DNA of 13,635 bases from Bacteroidota bacterium (GCA_024280195.1 JAJRQP010000267.1:1-13635); one strand, 5' to 3'; positions 1-8,025 are shown, counted from the first letter of the stretch. The notes: generated by a model from the sequence alone, not told the origin. Numbers and translations: made by a program.

Positions 1-1926
1 ATTGAACCAACCAACGATTCCACTACCATTTGTTGTAAATAGTTTAGTATTATCAGGTCCTCCGGATATACTTGAATTTCCGTAGGATATTCCATGAAAA
101 TAAGCACCATTTGGACTTCTTACTTGAATTGCATCACCTTGATTTCTTAATCCTAAAGGCCCCCAACTTCCAATTGATGTTCCACAAGCGGCTGAAGCTG
201 TTGAATAGGTACACGGAGTGTATGAAGAATCTGAAGGGGCAGTTGGTCTAGTTGTACAGCTTTCAAATAAGTTACTTGTATGTGGTACAACATATAAGGA
301 GTCAACAATAATTAAGTCACTAGGGTCATCGGCTGGTAAGGCAGGGTTTCTATCACAATTGTTGTAAATCACAATTAAAGAACCTACAGGGATATTAGCC
401 CATTGTGGATCGTTAGAGAATCTAAAATGACCTCCAGCGACTCCAGACCCTGTAGTTGTGGTAGTCGATGTTGTAAATGTTCCGTTATTATCATCTAAAA
501 TGAATCCTCTAATGTCAACTAAATTGCCACATTCTCCTGCAACAACAAATTCGTAATATTCTTGAGCAGTACCACTTGGTCCATTAGAAAATTCATTAAT
601 AATTAAACCGCTTGTATTAGGTATAGAAGGTAAACATTGCGCCATTTGTGTAATTGTAAATGCAGCAGATGTAGAACCGACCATTGCAGGGTCAGATGAT
701 ATAACTCTTACAACATAACCAGCTCCTGTTATTGATGTAAATGGTATTGTGATAGGGATACTTCCTGAGTTAGCTGTAGATGCTAAAGTTCCAATATTTA
801 GTGGGGCAGCAAAGCTTCCAGTTGCATCAGAAAGTTCAACTGTATATATATTTCCTGCATTAAAAATACCTGTAGAAGTAAATGCTACCGTTCCAGTTGC
901 AGTTGTACTAGTTGTACAATTTACAACAAAAGGAGAGGTTGCAACAGCGCCAGTTGTTATTGAACAAGGTGCTGTTTGTGTAATTGTAAATGCAGCAGAA
1001 GTACTACTAAGTCCAGGTGGGTTAGTTGACAGAATACGAATAACATAATTAGCACCAGTTGGTGTGCCAGAAGGAATTGAAATTGGAATATTACCGCTAG
1101 GATTGGCACCTTCAGCTAGTACGCCTGAAAGTGTACCGATTACTGTTGGTGTAATAAAAGAGCCAGCTGCGTCAGATAATTGAACTACAAAATTATTTCC
1201 AACATTAAATGTTCCAGTCGTTGAAAATACCACGTTGCTAGCTGTTCCTGTTCCAGCTGCGCAATTAGCATTGAATGGAGGAACTAGAGTGTAGCCTAGA
1301 TTGTTTATAACTACAGCTCCAGGACATCCTGTTCCTGTAATATTAATATTATCCATTCTTAACCTTTCACCTCCTGCATTACAATTAAATGACACTCTTA
1401 AGATTAAAAAAGTCCCTGACAAACCTGCTTGAGTTACTGTTGTTGTTCCAAAGTCATCAATAACAGTACGAGTTCCACTTCCTAGTCCTGTCCAGTTAAA
1501 TATCCCTGTAAAAGTCGCTCCATTATTGGTGCTGTATTCAATGTGTATATAGTCTGCAGCTTCCATTGTTCCTAGTTCCTCTAAATCGATAGAAAAGGTT
1601 ACATTACTGCATCCATTAATATCTATAGGACTAGATAGCCATACGATTGGTCCGTCAGAGTCTCTAACCTCAAAGTACCCAGCTCCAATAGCTCCGTTAA
1701 CTTGCCCAAAATCTGACGTTGCTGTCAATGAAGCCGCAGAAACATCTATTGTCCATGGTTGAGCTGCTGGATAACCACCAACATTATTTACTCCCGATCC
1801 TTGTATTCCAAAGGGGATAGGGTATGAGTCAAAGTTTTCTGAAACAGGAAGTTGGGCTAATACAGAATTACAGAAAAATAATGTAAAAAAAGCAATTAGT
1901 CCAATAAAGTTAATTTGTTTAAACAT
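1..1926 (-). CDS. Secreted multidomain surface protein (Ig-like repeats, lamin-tail-like domain), 3' end outside window
   Basis: Open from the ATG at 1926 to the window edge (642 codons, no stop), so only the N-terminal part is seen. Residues 1-24 form a signal peptide (Lys, long hydrophobic core, Ala before Gln25). Residues about 25-200 look like a jelly-roll/choice-of-anchor domain, with ENFDS near the start and paired cysteines. Two related Ig-like units follow at about 201-320 and 321-430, each ending in SAAFTITQ. From about 437 a lamin-tail-like domain begins with LIINEFSNG and EYYEFVV. The composition is rich in Thr, Ser, Gly and Asn, as in exported Bacteroidota adhesins. From family knowledge such proteins are usually exported by T9SS and end in a sorting domain; that end lies outside the window, so the route is inferred. 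The exact ligand or role is not recognisable. Confidence 0.85.
   Translation of the reverse strand, partial: MFKQINFIGLIAFFTLFFCNSVLAQLPVSENFDSYPIPFGIQGSGVNNVGGYPAAQPWTIDVSAASLTATSDFGQVNGAIGAGYFEVRDSDGPIVWLSSPIDINGCSNVTFSIDLEELGTMEAADYIHIEYSTNNGATFTGIFNWTGLGSGTRTVIDDFGTTTVTQAGLSGTFLILRVSFNCNAGGERLRMDNINITGTGCPGAVVINNLGYTLVPPFNANCAAGTGTASNVVFSTTGTFNVGNNFVVQLSDAAGSFITPTVIGTLSGVLAEGANPSGNIPISIPSGTPTGANYVIRILSTNPPGLSSTSAAFTITQTAPCSITTGAVATSPFVVNCTTSTTATGTVAFTSTGIFNAGNIYTVELSDATGSFAAPLNIGTLASTANSGSIPITIPFTSITGAGYVVRVISSDPAMVGSTSAAFTITQMAQCLPSIPNTSGLIINEFSNGPSGTAQEYYEFVVAGECGNLVDIRGFILDDNNGTFTTSTTTTTGSGVAGGHFRFSNDPQWANIPVGSLIVIYNNCDRNPALPADDPSDLIIVDSLYVVPHTSNLFESCTTRPTAPSDSSYTPCTYSTASAACGTSIGSWGPLGLRNQGDAIQVRSPNGAYFHGISYGNSSISGGPDNTKLFTTNGSGIVGWFN
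645..669. repeat. Direct repeat, copy 1 (end of second Ig-like unit)
   Basis: A 25-bp stretch identical to 975-999, exactly 330 bp (110 codons) away and in the same reading frame. It encodes the SAAFTITQ end of the second Ig-like unit of the surface protein. The match marks internal duplication of the Ig module. Confidence 0.85.
975..999. repeat. Direct repeat, copy 2 (end of first Ig-like unit)
   Basis: The 25-bp partner of 645-669. It encodes residues 310-317 (SAAFTITQ) of the surface protein. Outside this stretch the two units have diverged more at DNA level, so this is the best conserved piece of a tandem domain duplication. Confidence 0.85.
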
Positions 1927-2247
1927 GTCGTTTAGTTTAGCTGTAATTTAGAAGTAAGCGTTCTTAATAGTTAAACGGAAAACATTTCCATTGGTTGGCT
2001 TAAATCGTTTATTAGTTTGCATAAAAATAAGGTAAATTAATTAGTTATCAAAAGATTACCCTTTCTCGGGACGCCTAATTCTGTTGATAACTTGCATATT
2101 GACACCTACTAAATCGTTTAGGGTTTTTACTTAAACGGTTAAGTTTAATTTTGTAGGTGCAAATGTTCATTTAGTCGAATAATTAAAAATTGTTCATAAA
2201 AAAAAGCCCGACCAATTGGTCGGGCTTTTTTTGAAATATACTTTGTC
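1927..2247. other. 321-bp non-coding region between the surface-protein gene and the OmpA/TPR lipoprotein gene
   Basis: No convincing coding frame. It holds the leader of the surface-protein gene (minus strand) and, at 2198-2232, the terminator of the lipoprotein gene. CGTTTA or its complement occurs five times (1929, 1972, 2006, 2115, 2132). Two of these lie in an identical 11-bp element, TAAATCGTTTA, at 2001-2011 and 2110-2120. An inverted pair CACCTAC/GTAGGTG (2103-2109, 2153-2159) encloses a small hairpin ACTTAA-ACGG-TTAAGT (2129-2144). I found no exact TAnnTTTG -7 element for the minus-strand gene, so its promoter is not placed. The motif cluster suggests a regulatory region, but no known riboswitch or operator is recognised. 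Confidence 0.6.
2198..2232 (-). terminator. Rho-independent terminator of the OmpA/TPR lipoprotein gene
   Basis: A perfect 20-bp palindrome, GCCCGACCAATTGGTCGGGC (2206-2225), is flanked by eight A on the left and seven T on the right. It begins 16 bp past the stop of the lipoprotein gene and gives a GC-rich stem with a U tract on the minus strand. It is symmetrical, so it could also stop transcription coming from the left. Confidence 0.93.
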
Positions 2248-3945
2248 TTACAAAATTGCAGTAAAAGATGCATTTTCTAAGTACTTGATAAATTCTCTGT
2301 CTTTTTTAGCTTTCGCTTTGAAAGAACCATCTTTAGCAAATGCACTCTTCAAGTTGCTAATGATTCCTTGTAAGTTGTCTTGACGAGCAGCAGCAACTGC
2401 TTTCAAATAGTAACCTTGAGCAGACTCTGCATCAGCAGAACCATCAATTGTACCATCAACAGATGCAGCAGAACCATTTAACATTTCAGCTAATGCTTTG
2501 TTAAAAGATGCTTCAGAACCTAAGTTAGAAACAGCAGATGCGTAATCTCCATTTTGGATATCAAGGATACCTTTGTTGTAGTTTACTTCATCACCAGCGC
2601 CACTTGCTTGGTTTAATAAATCCATTGCTTTAGTTCTGTCACCTTCTAATCCAGCGATAGCACCTAAGTTGTTCTTAGAGATAACATTATCTTCAATACC
2701 GTTTGCTTTCTCAAATTGAGCTTTAGCTTCAGAAGCTTTGTTTTGCTTGTATAAGATTGCACCAACATTGTTTGCTGTTCTGTAATCGTTAGGAAACTTT
2801 TCTTCAGCAATTTTGTAAACTCTCAATTGCTCGTTTAAATCTGTAGATAATGCAGCTGTAAATAATAACTCTTCAACAGTTAATGTATCAGGGTTAGAAG
2901 TTGACAATGCAACTAACTCTTCATCAGAGAAACCTGTTTGGTCATAAACTACAACCATTTCAGCTCTTCTCAATGCAGGGAAGATGTTCTTGTCAAGGTA
3001 AGAGAAAGTTTTACCCATATCTCTCATTGCTTGCTCACGCTCAGTTGAGTTAGAAATTGTTTCCAATACTCTTAAAACAAGATTCTTATCATCTTCGTTC
3101 ATTTTAGTATCAGCTTGTAAAGCAGCTTTGAATCCAGTGTAATCTTCACCACTTCCTTTAACTACGTAGATATCACCTTGAGCACCTTCGTTCTCAGCTT
3201 TCTTAGCAATCTTCATTGAAGCTTCTTTTGCTGCGTTAGCTCTGTCAGTTGATAAAGTATTGTTTTTATCTTCTTCACCTTCTGGAGAAGCATAACCTGT
3301 AACGTTAATTGACTTAACTGCAACTTTAGCATCCGATTGTGCATTTGCTAAGAATGCTTCAAACAATTTAATGTCATCTTCTCTTAACTCATTGCTTCTT
3401 ACATCAGACTTTCCTTTTAAGTAATTGATTTGAGAATTAAAGTTCTCTTCAGTTACTCTTTCAAAAGCATCTTTAGCGATAACAACTTTAAAATCTTTGT
3501 TCACTAATAATGGAGTGATGATAGTTGCATCAGCAATTTTTGTTTGAGGAATATCACCTTTCTCTTTCGTTCCTTTATATACTTTACCAGTAATGTTTAG
3601 TTCTGAAACTTCCATATCTGGAGAATAAGCTATAACATCTGTGTAAGTTACCTTACCACCTGCTTTGTATTGAATAACATCTCCGTTTCCAGTTGCTTTT
3701 TCACCTTGAACTCTAATTGGTTTCAATGCGTGAGAACCTAACATAGGAGTAATCTCAGCAGCAGCTTTCTTGTGTATTCCTTTCGACGGGAAAGTAATAT
3801 CAACTTTCACACGAACTGAATCTCCATGCATTTCTAATGGGTTTGGTGTTGCTACATAGTCAACATCCTTCAATAGTTTACACCCTGTAGCTAATGCTCC
3901 TGATACAACTAAGAGTGACAAAACTTTTACGGTTTGTTTTTTCAT
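2248..3945 (-). CDS. Outer-membrane-type lipoprotein with OmpA-like and TPR regions
   Basis: 565 residues. The N-terminus is a lipoprotein signal: Lys-rich start, hydrophobic core and a lipobox ending LATGC, with Cys22 as the acylation site. Residues about 30-160 are a beta-rich region of unknown type. About 150-275 resembles an OmpA-like peptidoglycan-binding domain, with GYASPEGEEDKNNTLSTDRA at 217-236. About 360-450 contains TPR-like helices (ANNVGAILYKQNKASEAKA, then NNLGAIAGLEGDRTKAMDLL). The C-terminus is Ala/Ser/Lys-rich and ends in FTAIL. By family knowledge it would sit in the outer membrane facing the periplasm and touch the cell wall; its partner is unknown. It ends in a strong terminator, and a 91-bp gap separates it from folK, so it is probably its own transcription unit. 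The start is the first ATG, directly followed by the signal peptide. Confidence 0.85.
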   Translation of the reverse strand: MKKQTVKVLSLLVVSGALATGCKLLKDVDYVATPNPLEMHGDSVRVKVDITFPSKGIHKKAAAEITPMLGSHALKPIRVQGEKATGNGDVIQYKAGGKVTYTDVIAYSPDMEVSELNITGKVYKGTKEKGDIPQTKIADATIITPLLVNKDFKVVIAKDAFERVTEENFNSQINYLKGKSDVRSNELREDDIKLFEAFLANAQSDAKVAVKSINVTGYASPEGEEDKNNTLSTDRANAAKEASMKIAKKAENEGAQGDIYVVKGSGEDYTGFKAALQADTKMNEDDKNLVLRVLETISNSTEREQAMRDMGKTFSYLDKNIFPALRRAEMVVVYDQTGFSDEELVALSTSNPDTLTVEELLFTAALSTDLNEQLRVYKIAEEKFPNDYRTANNVGAILYKQNKASEAKAQFEKANGIEDNVISKNNLGAIAGLEGDRTKAMDLLNQASGAGDEVNYNKGILDIQNGDYASAVSNLGSEASFNKALAEMLNGSAASVDGTIDGSADAESAQGYYLKAVAAARQDNLQGIISNLKSAFAKDGSFKAKAKKDREFIKYLENASFTAIL

Positions 3946-4036
3946 AATAATTCTAAATAATAGTACATTTCAATTTTCAACTGCAATAATAAGCAAAAAA
4001 GTTAATTGTTCTAACATTTTTAGCGAGAATTTATCA

Positions 4037-4552
4037 CTAAATCGGAATAGAAGAATCAGAAATGGTGATTGATGAATCATCCTCGCAGTTTCTTTTGATT
4101 TGCTCTATTGTTAGTCCTGAAATTGGATCAGTAATATTTTCAGCAATATCGGACAAGGGAAATAAGACAAATTTTCTTTTTCTATACTGTGAATGAGGAA
4201 TTTCTAGCTCCTTTGTTTTTACAGTATTATTCCCAAAAAGAATGATATCGATGTCAATGATTCTAGATGAGTACTTTTTATGGGCAGATTTTTCTTTTCT
4301 TCCTATTAGTTGTTCTATCGATTGAGTTATCTCCAAAATTTCTTCAGGAGTCAAGTTTGTTTTTACGCTAATACAAAGATTGAGAAAACTTGTGTCAGAA
4401 TCAAATCCTAAAGGAGGTGTTTGATAGATGTTTGAAATACAATCAATCGGACCAATCTTATCAGAGATTAATTGGACAGCTTTTGATAGGTTGAAAAGTT
4501 TGTCTCCTAAATCAGAACCTAGACTTAAATAAACGGTTGTTATTTCTTCCAT
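4037..4552 (-). CDS. folK: 2-amino-4-hydroxy-6-hydroxymethyldihydropteridine pyrophosphokinase (HPPK)
   Basis: 171 residues, slightly longer than typical HPPK. It transfers pyrophosphate from ATP to 6-hydroxymethyl-7,8-dihydropterin in cytoplasmic folate synthesis. Diagnostic motifs: LSLGSDLGD at 9-17; YQTPPLGF at 43-50; the RIIDIDIILFG block at 97-107, whose Asp100 and Asp102 match the two Mg-binding aspartates; and IPH at 118-120 followed by RKFVLFPL. The start overlaps the end of gldD by 13 bp, so it is probably translated from the gldE-gldD message. A short acidic/Ser-rich tail (157-171) extends beyond the conserved fold. The identification is firm; why a folate gene is tied to gliding genes is not evident. 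Confidence 0.95.
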   Translation of the reverse strand: MEEITTVYLSLGSDLGDKLFNLSKAVQLISDKIGPIDCISNIYQTPPLGFDSDTSFLNLCISVKTNLTPEEILEITQSIEQLIGRKEKSAHKKYSSRIIDIDIILFGNNTVKTKELEIPHSQYRKRKFVLFPLSDIAENITDPISGLTIEQIKRNCEDDSSITISDSSIPI

Positions 4553-5115
4553 TTAAAATTCTCAATAAAATGATCTAAATCGACTTTTAAATAATCTAAA
4601 GTTGGTCTAAGAGAATCGTAATTGGGAGATGAGTTGAAATAAACAACACCACTGGCGAATTTATCAATAGAATCAGTCATATAGAACTGAAATGGGGATG
4701 CAACATTGCCTTCAAGAGCGAAAAAGGTGCAATAAACCTTGTCTTCGGGCCTAATGATTTTGTAATCGTTTATTGCAGTTGCTTTTATTTTGTGTTCGTC
4801 AATTTTATCGTTGACATAATTCACATAGGTTGCTAATGGTTCTTCCATATCTATGTATGTAAAATGGAGAGTTCCATTTAGTGGTCCGAGGTTAATGTCT
4901 TTGTGACAAGTTAATTCTTGTCCTTGCATGACTTGCTTTACATTGAATATTTCAGGAATAGAAAGTTCATATGGGCAATCATCTGTGTACGATTTGTAAG
5001 AATGACCGGGTAATTCAAGTCTTAAATAAGTGGGTGGTTTAGGGATGTAGTTTTCATCCTTGCAAGAGGAGAAAAGAAAGAGCAATGAAAATATTACTAG
5101 AGAAAATTTAATCAT
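4540..5115 (-). CDS. gldD: Gliding motility lipoprotein GldD
   Basis: 191 residues. The N-terminal hydrophobic segment ends in a lipobox, LFSSC, with Cys18 as the lipid-modified residue. Residues 26-36 (KPPTYLRLELP) and 47-54 (CPYELSIP) match the conserved opening of GldD. GldD is required for gliding in Flavobacterium johnsoniae and is linked to the T9SS/gliding apparatus; its exact role is unsettled. The gene overlaps the upstream gldE by 8 bp and the downstream folK by 13 bp, consistent with coupled translation. The order gldE-gldD behind ssb is the arrangement known in Flavobacteriia, which supports the call strongly. The presence of gldD does not prove gliding, since non-gliding relatives also keep it. 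Confidence 0.93.
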   Translation of the reverse strand: MIKFSLVIFSLLFLFSSCKDENYIPKPPTYLRLELPGHSYKSYTDDCPYELSIPEIFNVKQVMQGQELTCHKDINLGPLNGTLHFTYIDMEEPLATYVNYVNDKIDEHKIKATAINDYKIIRPEDKVYCTFFALEGNVASPFQFYMTDSIDKFASGVVYFNSSPNYDSLRPTLDYLKVDLDHFIENFKWKK

Positions 5116-6448
5116 TGCTCGTTGAGTTTCGTTCTACTTTTACCATTTTTATTTTTCTCTGATCACTGGATTCAATAATCAGTTTTAAGTCACCAACATG
5201 AATAAACTCATTGTCTTTAAGAATTTTACCAGCTTCTTCAATGATGAATCCACCTAATGTTTCAGCATTCTTACTGTCAAATTCATCCTCATCTATTTCG
5301 AGTACTTTAATAAAATCAATTAATGCTGTCTTTCCCTCGAACAGATAAGTGTTGTTGTCGATTTTTGTGTAGATGACTTTATCGTTGTCAAATTCATCCG
5401 TAATATCCCCAACAATTTCTTCGAGAATGTCTTCTAAGGTAATGATTCCGTTTGTTCCACCGTATTCATCTACCACCAAGGCGATGTGCACCTTCTTGTC
5501 TTGAAATTCTTTTAATAGGTCATCAATTTTTTTATTCTCCGGAACAAAAAATGGTTCTCTTACCAGTTTTAACCAATCAATTGTTTCTGTCTTTCCAAGA
5601 AAAGGCAGTAAATCTTTAATAAAAAGGATTCCGACAATCTTGTCAAAGCTTTCTTCGAATACTGGAATTCTTGAATGACCACATGCCAGAATTTTTTTCA
5701 TAACCTCTGAGAAGTCACTGTTTTTTTCTAGTGCATGAACATCAATTCGAGGTTTCATGATTTGTCTAACCTCTGTTTTTCCAAAGTTGACGATTCCTTC
5801 TAGAATTTTGTGTTCTTCGTTTTCTTCGTTTGATTCTTTAGTTAATGCTAAAGCAGCTTCTAGTTCATCAGATGATATATCTACCAACCTTTTTTTGAAT
5901 TTTTCTTGAATGAAGCCAGACCCACTAACAAGAACAGATCTAATCCATGAAATCGGTGGAATTCGATTAAAGAAGAACAGCAGCCTCCCCATCATTTTAC
6001 TGAATCCCAATGCATTTTTAGTGGCGTATATTTTCGGGATAACTTCTCCGAGCAATAATAAAGTAAGTGTTATTAAAACAACCTCCAGTAAAAACCGAAC
6101 AGTTTCATTCATTGTTGATTCTCCTAGTAATTTGTTTAGCAGGGAGCTAGATAGAATAACAATCCCAACATTTACAAAGTTATTCGTAATAAGGATCGTT
6201 GCTAATAAATCTTTTGGTTTGTCCAGTAGTTTTGAAACGAATTCAGCCTTCTTACTGTCATCTTGTTTTAGGTCTTCTTTGTCAATTGGACTCAACGAGA
6301 AAAAAGCAGCTTCTGACCCTGAAATTAAAGCAGACATTAACAGAAGAAAACATAAAACGAGTAAAAGAACAATTTCAACTGTCCCAAATCCTGCTTGGAT
6401 AATCGCCCCGTCAAAGGGCATGATACTCGGAGGTTCTATTAAATTCAT
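5108..6448 (-). CDS. gldE: Gliding motility-associated transmembrane protein GldE (CNNM/CBS/CorC-HlyC type)
   Basis: 446 residues. The first part is a CNNM/DUF21-type membrane domain, with hydrophobic helices at about 24-46, 84-107 and 118-137, including LISGSEAAFFSLS. A cytoplasmic CBS pair follows at about 228-345: VRQIMKPRIDV, HSRIPVFEESFDKIVGI, then VVDEYGGTNGIITLEDILEE. A CorC/HlyC-type domain covers about 357-438. Related proteins bind adenine nucleotides with CBS domains and affect Mg/Co transport; in Flavobacteriia this paralogue is GldE, which works with GldD. Context decides GldE over a generic hemolysin-like transporter: gldD is directly downstream with an 8-bp overlap and ssb lies 9 bp upstream. 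A start at Met10 is possible but less likely. Confidence 0.92.
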   Translation of the reverse strand: MNLIEPPSIMPFDGAIIQAGFGTVEIVLLLVLCFLLLMSALISGSEAAFFSLSPIDKEDLKQDDSKKAEFVSKLLDKPKDLLATILITNNFVNVGIVILSSSLLNKLLGESTMNETVRFLLEVVLITLTLLLLGEVIPKIYATKNALGFSKMMGRLLFFFNRIPPISWIRSVLVSGSGFIQEKFKKRLVDISSDELEAALALTKESNEENEEHKILEGIVNFGKTEVRQIMKPRIDVHALEKNSDFSEVMKKILACGHSRIPVFEESFDKIVGILFIKDLLPFLGKTETIDWLKLVREPFFVPENKKIDDLLKEFQDKKVHIALVVDEYGGTNGIITLEDILEEIVGDITDEFDNDKVIYTKIDNNTYLFEGKTALIDFIKVLEIDEDEFDSKNAETLGGFIIEEAGKILKDNEFIHVGDLKLIIESSDQRKIKMVKVERNSTSND

Positions 6449-6457
6449 TGATTAGAA

Positions 6458-6901
6458 TTAAAAAGGTAAGTCCTTGTCTTTTTTGATAATGTCATCGACT
6501 TTACTTGGCGCGTCTGGTGTTCCTTCTGAAGAGTAAGGAGCTTGGTTTTGTGAACTTTGATTGTCAGGACGTGATAGTATGGTCAATTCATCTGCGACAA
6601 CTTCTGTTGTGTACCTGGTAATTCCTTCTTTGTCTTGCCAAGAACGTTTTTTCAGTTTCCCTTCTATGTAGACTTTCTGTCCTTTTCGAACGTATTTTTC
6701 AACTATTCCTGCAAGTCCTCTCCAAACGATAATGTCATGCCAGTCAGTGTTTTCTATTTTTTGACCTGTGTTTTTATCGGTGTATGATTCTGACGTTGCA
6801 ATTGGAAAGTTAGCGACTACAGAACCATTTTCAAGGTGGCGAACTTCAGGATCCTTACCTAAGTTTCCAATCAATATTACTTTGTTTACAGTTCCTGCCA
6901 T
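6458..6901 (-). CDS. ssb: Single-stranded DNA-binding protein
   Basis: 147 residues. The OB-fold at about 5-106 opens with VNKVILIGNLGKDPEVR and includes NTDWHDIIVWRGLAGIVEKYVRKGQ split over residues 51-75. A flexible Gln/Ser/Pro-rich linker follows, and the protein ends in the acidic interaction tip KDKDLPF, the Bacteroidota equivalent of DDDIPF that recruits repair and replication partners. It coats single-stranded DNA as a tetramer in replication, recombination and repair. It is 36 bp after mutY and 9 bp before gldE. Many bacteria have more than one ssb, so this need not be the only copy. Confidence 0.95.
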   Translation of the reverse strand: MAGTVNKVILIGNLGKDPEVRHLENGSVVANFPIATSESYTDKNTGQKIENTDWHDIIVWRGLAGIVEKYVRKGQKVYIEGKLKKRSWQDKEGITRYTTEVVADELTILSRPDNQSSQNQAPYSSEGTPDAPSKVDDIIKKDKDLPF

Positions 6902-6937
6902 AAGATGAATGCTAATTTTTAATAAATGTACTCATTT

Positions 6938-7960
6938 TTAGAATAATTCAGAAAAATCATCCAAATATTTATCGATAATTCTTGGTAAAGGATAATTCTG
7001 AATTTCATCAATTTTTATCAATGTATATTTTTTCTTTAAGGATTCTGGAATGGTATCAAAGTGATGAAAAACGGCAATTATTCTTTGGTGACTGAGAATG
7101 TGCTTAATTTGATTCGACTCAATTGTTTGATTTCTCCATACTTGTGCGTCTTCCTTTGTCACGAGTTCTTTTGTTTCAATCAACGGAAATTGATACATGT
7201 TTTTCCAAATATCTTTTTCTGTCCTCTGTTCAATTAGTAGTTGTCCGTCATCTTTATAAATTAGAAAATGAAAATACCGTTTCCTTACTTTTATTTTTTT
7301 TGTTTTCACAGGACGTGATGAAATGGTGTTGTTGGAGAATGCTAAACATTTCTCTTGAAGAGGGCATTCTTCGCAATTAGGATTGCTTGGCTTGCAAATC
7401 ATTGCTCCGACTTCCATAATTGCTTGGTTGTGTTCTCCCGGAGAATTGCAATCAATTAATTCTTGAGCTAATTCTTGAAAATATTTTTTCCCTTCTGTGC
7501 TGTCAATTGCAAAGTCAATATCAAACACGCGACTAAGTAGTCGGTATACATTACCGTCTACCACGGCTTGACATTCATTGTATGCAAAAGAACTGATTGC
7601 AGCAGCAGTATATTGACCTACGCCTTTTAGGCTTCGTATCTCCTTAAATGTTGGAGGGAAAACTCCATTAAGCTCATCGCAAATGTATTTCGCAGAAAAG
7701 TGTAAATTTCTTGCCCTGCTATAATAGCCTAATCCTTGCCAATCATTTAGAATTTCTTGTTCTTCAGCAATTGCTAAATCTTTCACGGTAGGGTAGTGGT
7801 TTATGAATTTTAAATAATAGCTTCTTCCTTGCTCAACTCTGGTTTGTTGCATGATTATTTCAGATAGCCAAATAAAGTAAGGGTCGCTTGTGTTTCGCCA
7901 AGGGAGGTCCCTTTTATTTTGTCTATACCAAGCCTGAATTGATAGTGAAAAATCACTCAT
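6938..7960 (-). CDS. mutY: A/G-specific adenine glycosylase
   Basis: 340 residues, normal for MutY. It removes adenine mispaired with 8-oxoguanine. The HhH-GPD domain (about 25-190) carries WLSEIIMQQTRV with catalytic Glu34, the hairpin LKGVGQYTAAAI (111-122) and VVDGNVYR with Asp136. A [4Fe-4S] motif C-x6-C-x2-C-x5-C is complete at Cys189, 196, 199 and 205. The C-terminal NUDIX-like domain (about 225-335) that reads 8-oxoG includes the HILSHQRI loop (287-294). It is the first gene of the leftward cluster; a -7 promoter-like element lies 26 bp upstream of its ATG. Confidence 0.95.
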   Translation of the reverse strand: MSDFSLSIQAWYRQNKRDLPWRNTSDPYFIWLSEIIMQQTRVEQGRSYYLKFINHYPTVKDLAIAEEQEILNDWQGLGYYSRARNLHFSAKYICDELNGVFPPTFKEIRSLKGVGQYTAAAISSFAYNECQAVVDGNVYRLLSRVFDIDFAIDSTEGKKYFQELAQELIDCNSPGEHNQAIMEVGAMICKPSNPNCEECPLQEKCLAFSNNTISSRPVKTKKIKVRKRYFHFLIYKDDGQLLIEQRTEKDIWKNMYQFPLIETKELVTKEDAQVWRNQTIESNQIKHILSHQRIIAVFHHFDTIPESLKKKYTLIKIDEIQNYPLPRIIDKYLDDFSELF

Positions 7961-7985
7961 TTAAAGAAAAAATTAATATTTGTTA

Positions 7986-7993
7986 CAAAAGTA
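7986..7993 (-). promoter_or_regulatory. Candidate -7 element for the mutY-ssb-gldE-gldD-folK cluster
   Basis: On the minus strand this reads TACTTTTG, an exact match to the Bacteroidota -7 consensus TAnnTTTG, 25 bp before the mutY ATG. No TTG lies at the usual 17-23 bp upstream. The site is inside a perfect small palindrome GTTAC-AAAA-GTAAC (7982-7995), which may serve as an operator. Confidence 0.5.
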
Positions 7994-8017
7994 ACTCAAC
8001 TATTTAAAATAGAAGTC

Positions 8018-8025
8018 TATTTTTG
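8018..8025 (+). promoter_or_regulatory. Candidate -7 element for the HU gene
   Basis: TATTTTTG matches TAnnTTTG exactly, 48 bp before the HU ATG. That would leave a leader of about 40 nt that is AT-rich and lacks a Shine-Dalgarno. No well-placed TTG -33 element is visible. Confidence 0.55.

Noticed and set aside
749..1048. Plus-strand open frame of 99 codons inside the surface-protein gene
   Set aside because: It is opposite a minus-strand frame with signal peptide and clear domains; the translated product has no recognisable features.
2091..2099. DnaA-box-like TGTTGATAA (complement TTATCAACA) near 2082-2090 in the spacer
   Set aside because: A single site with one mismatch to TTATCCACA and no cluster, no dnaA or origin-type neighbours; not enough for an origin call.
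3946..4036. Search for a promoter of the OmpA/TPR lipoprotein gene
   Set aside because: Only imperfect matches to TAnnTTTG are present on the minus strand, so no site is listed.
5910..6455. Plus-strand open frame of 181 codons opposite gldE
   Set aside because: GldE is a firm assignment in the opposite frame, and the plus product shows no domain; it is a shadow frame.
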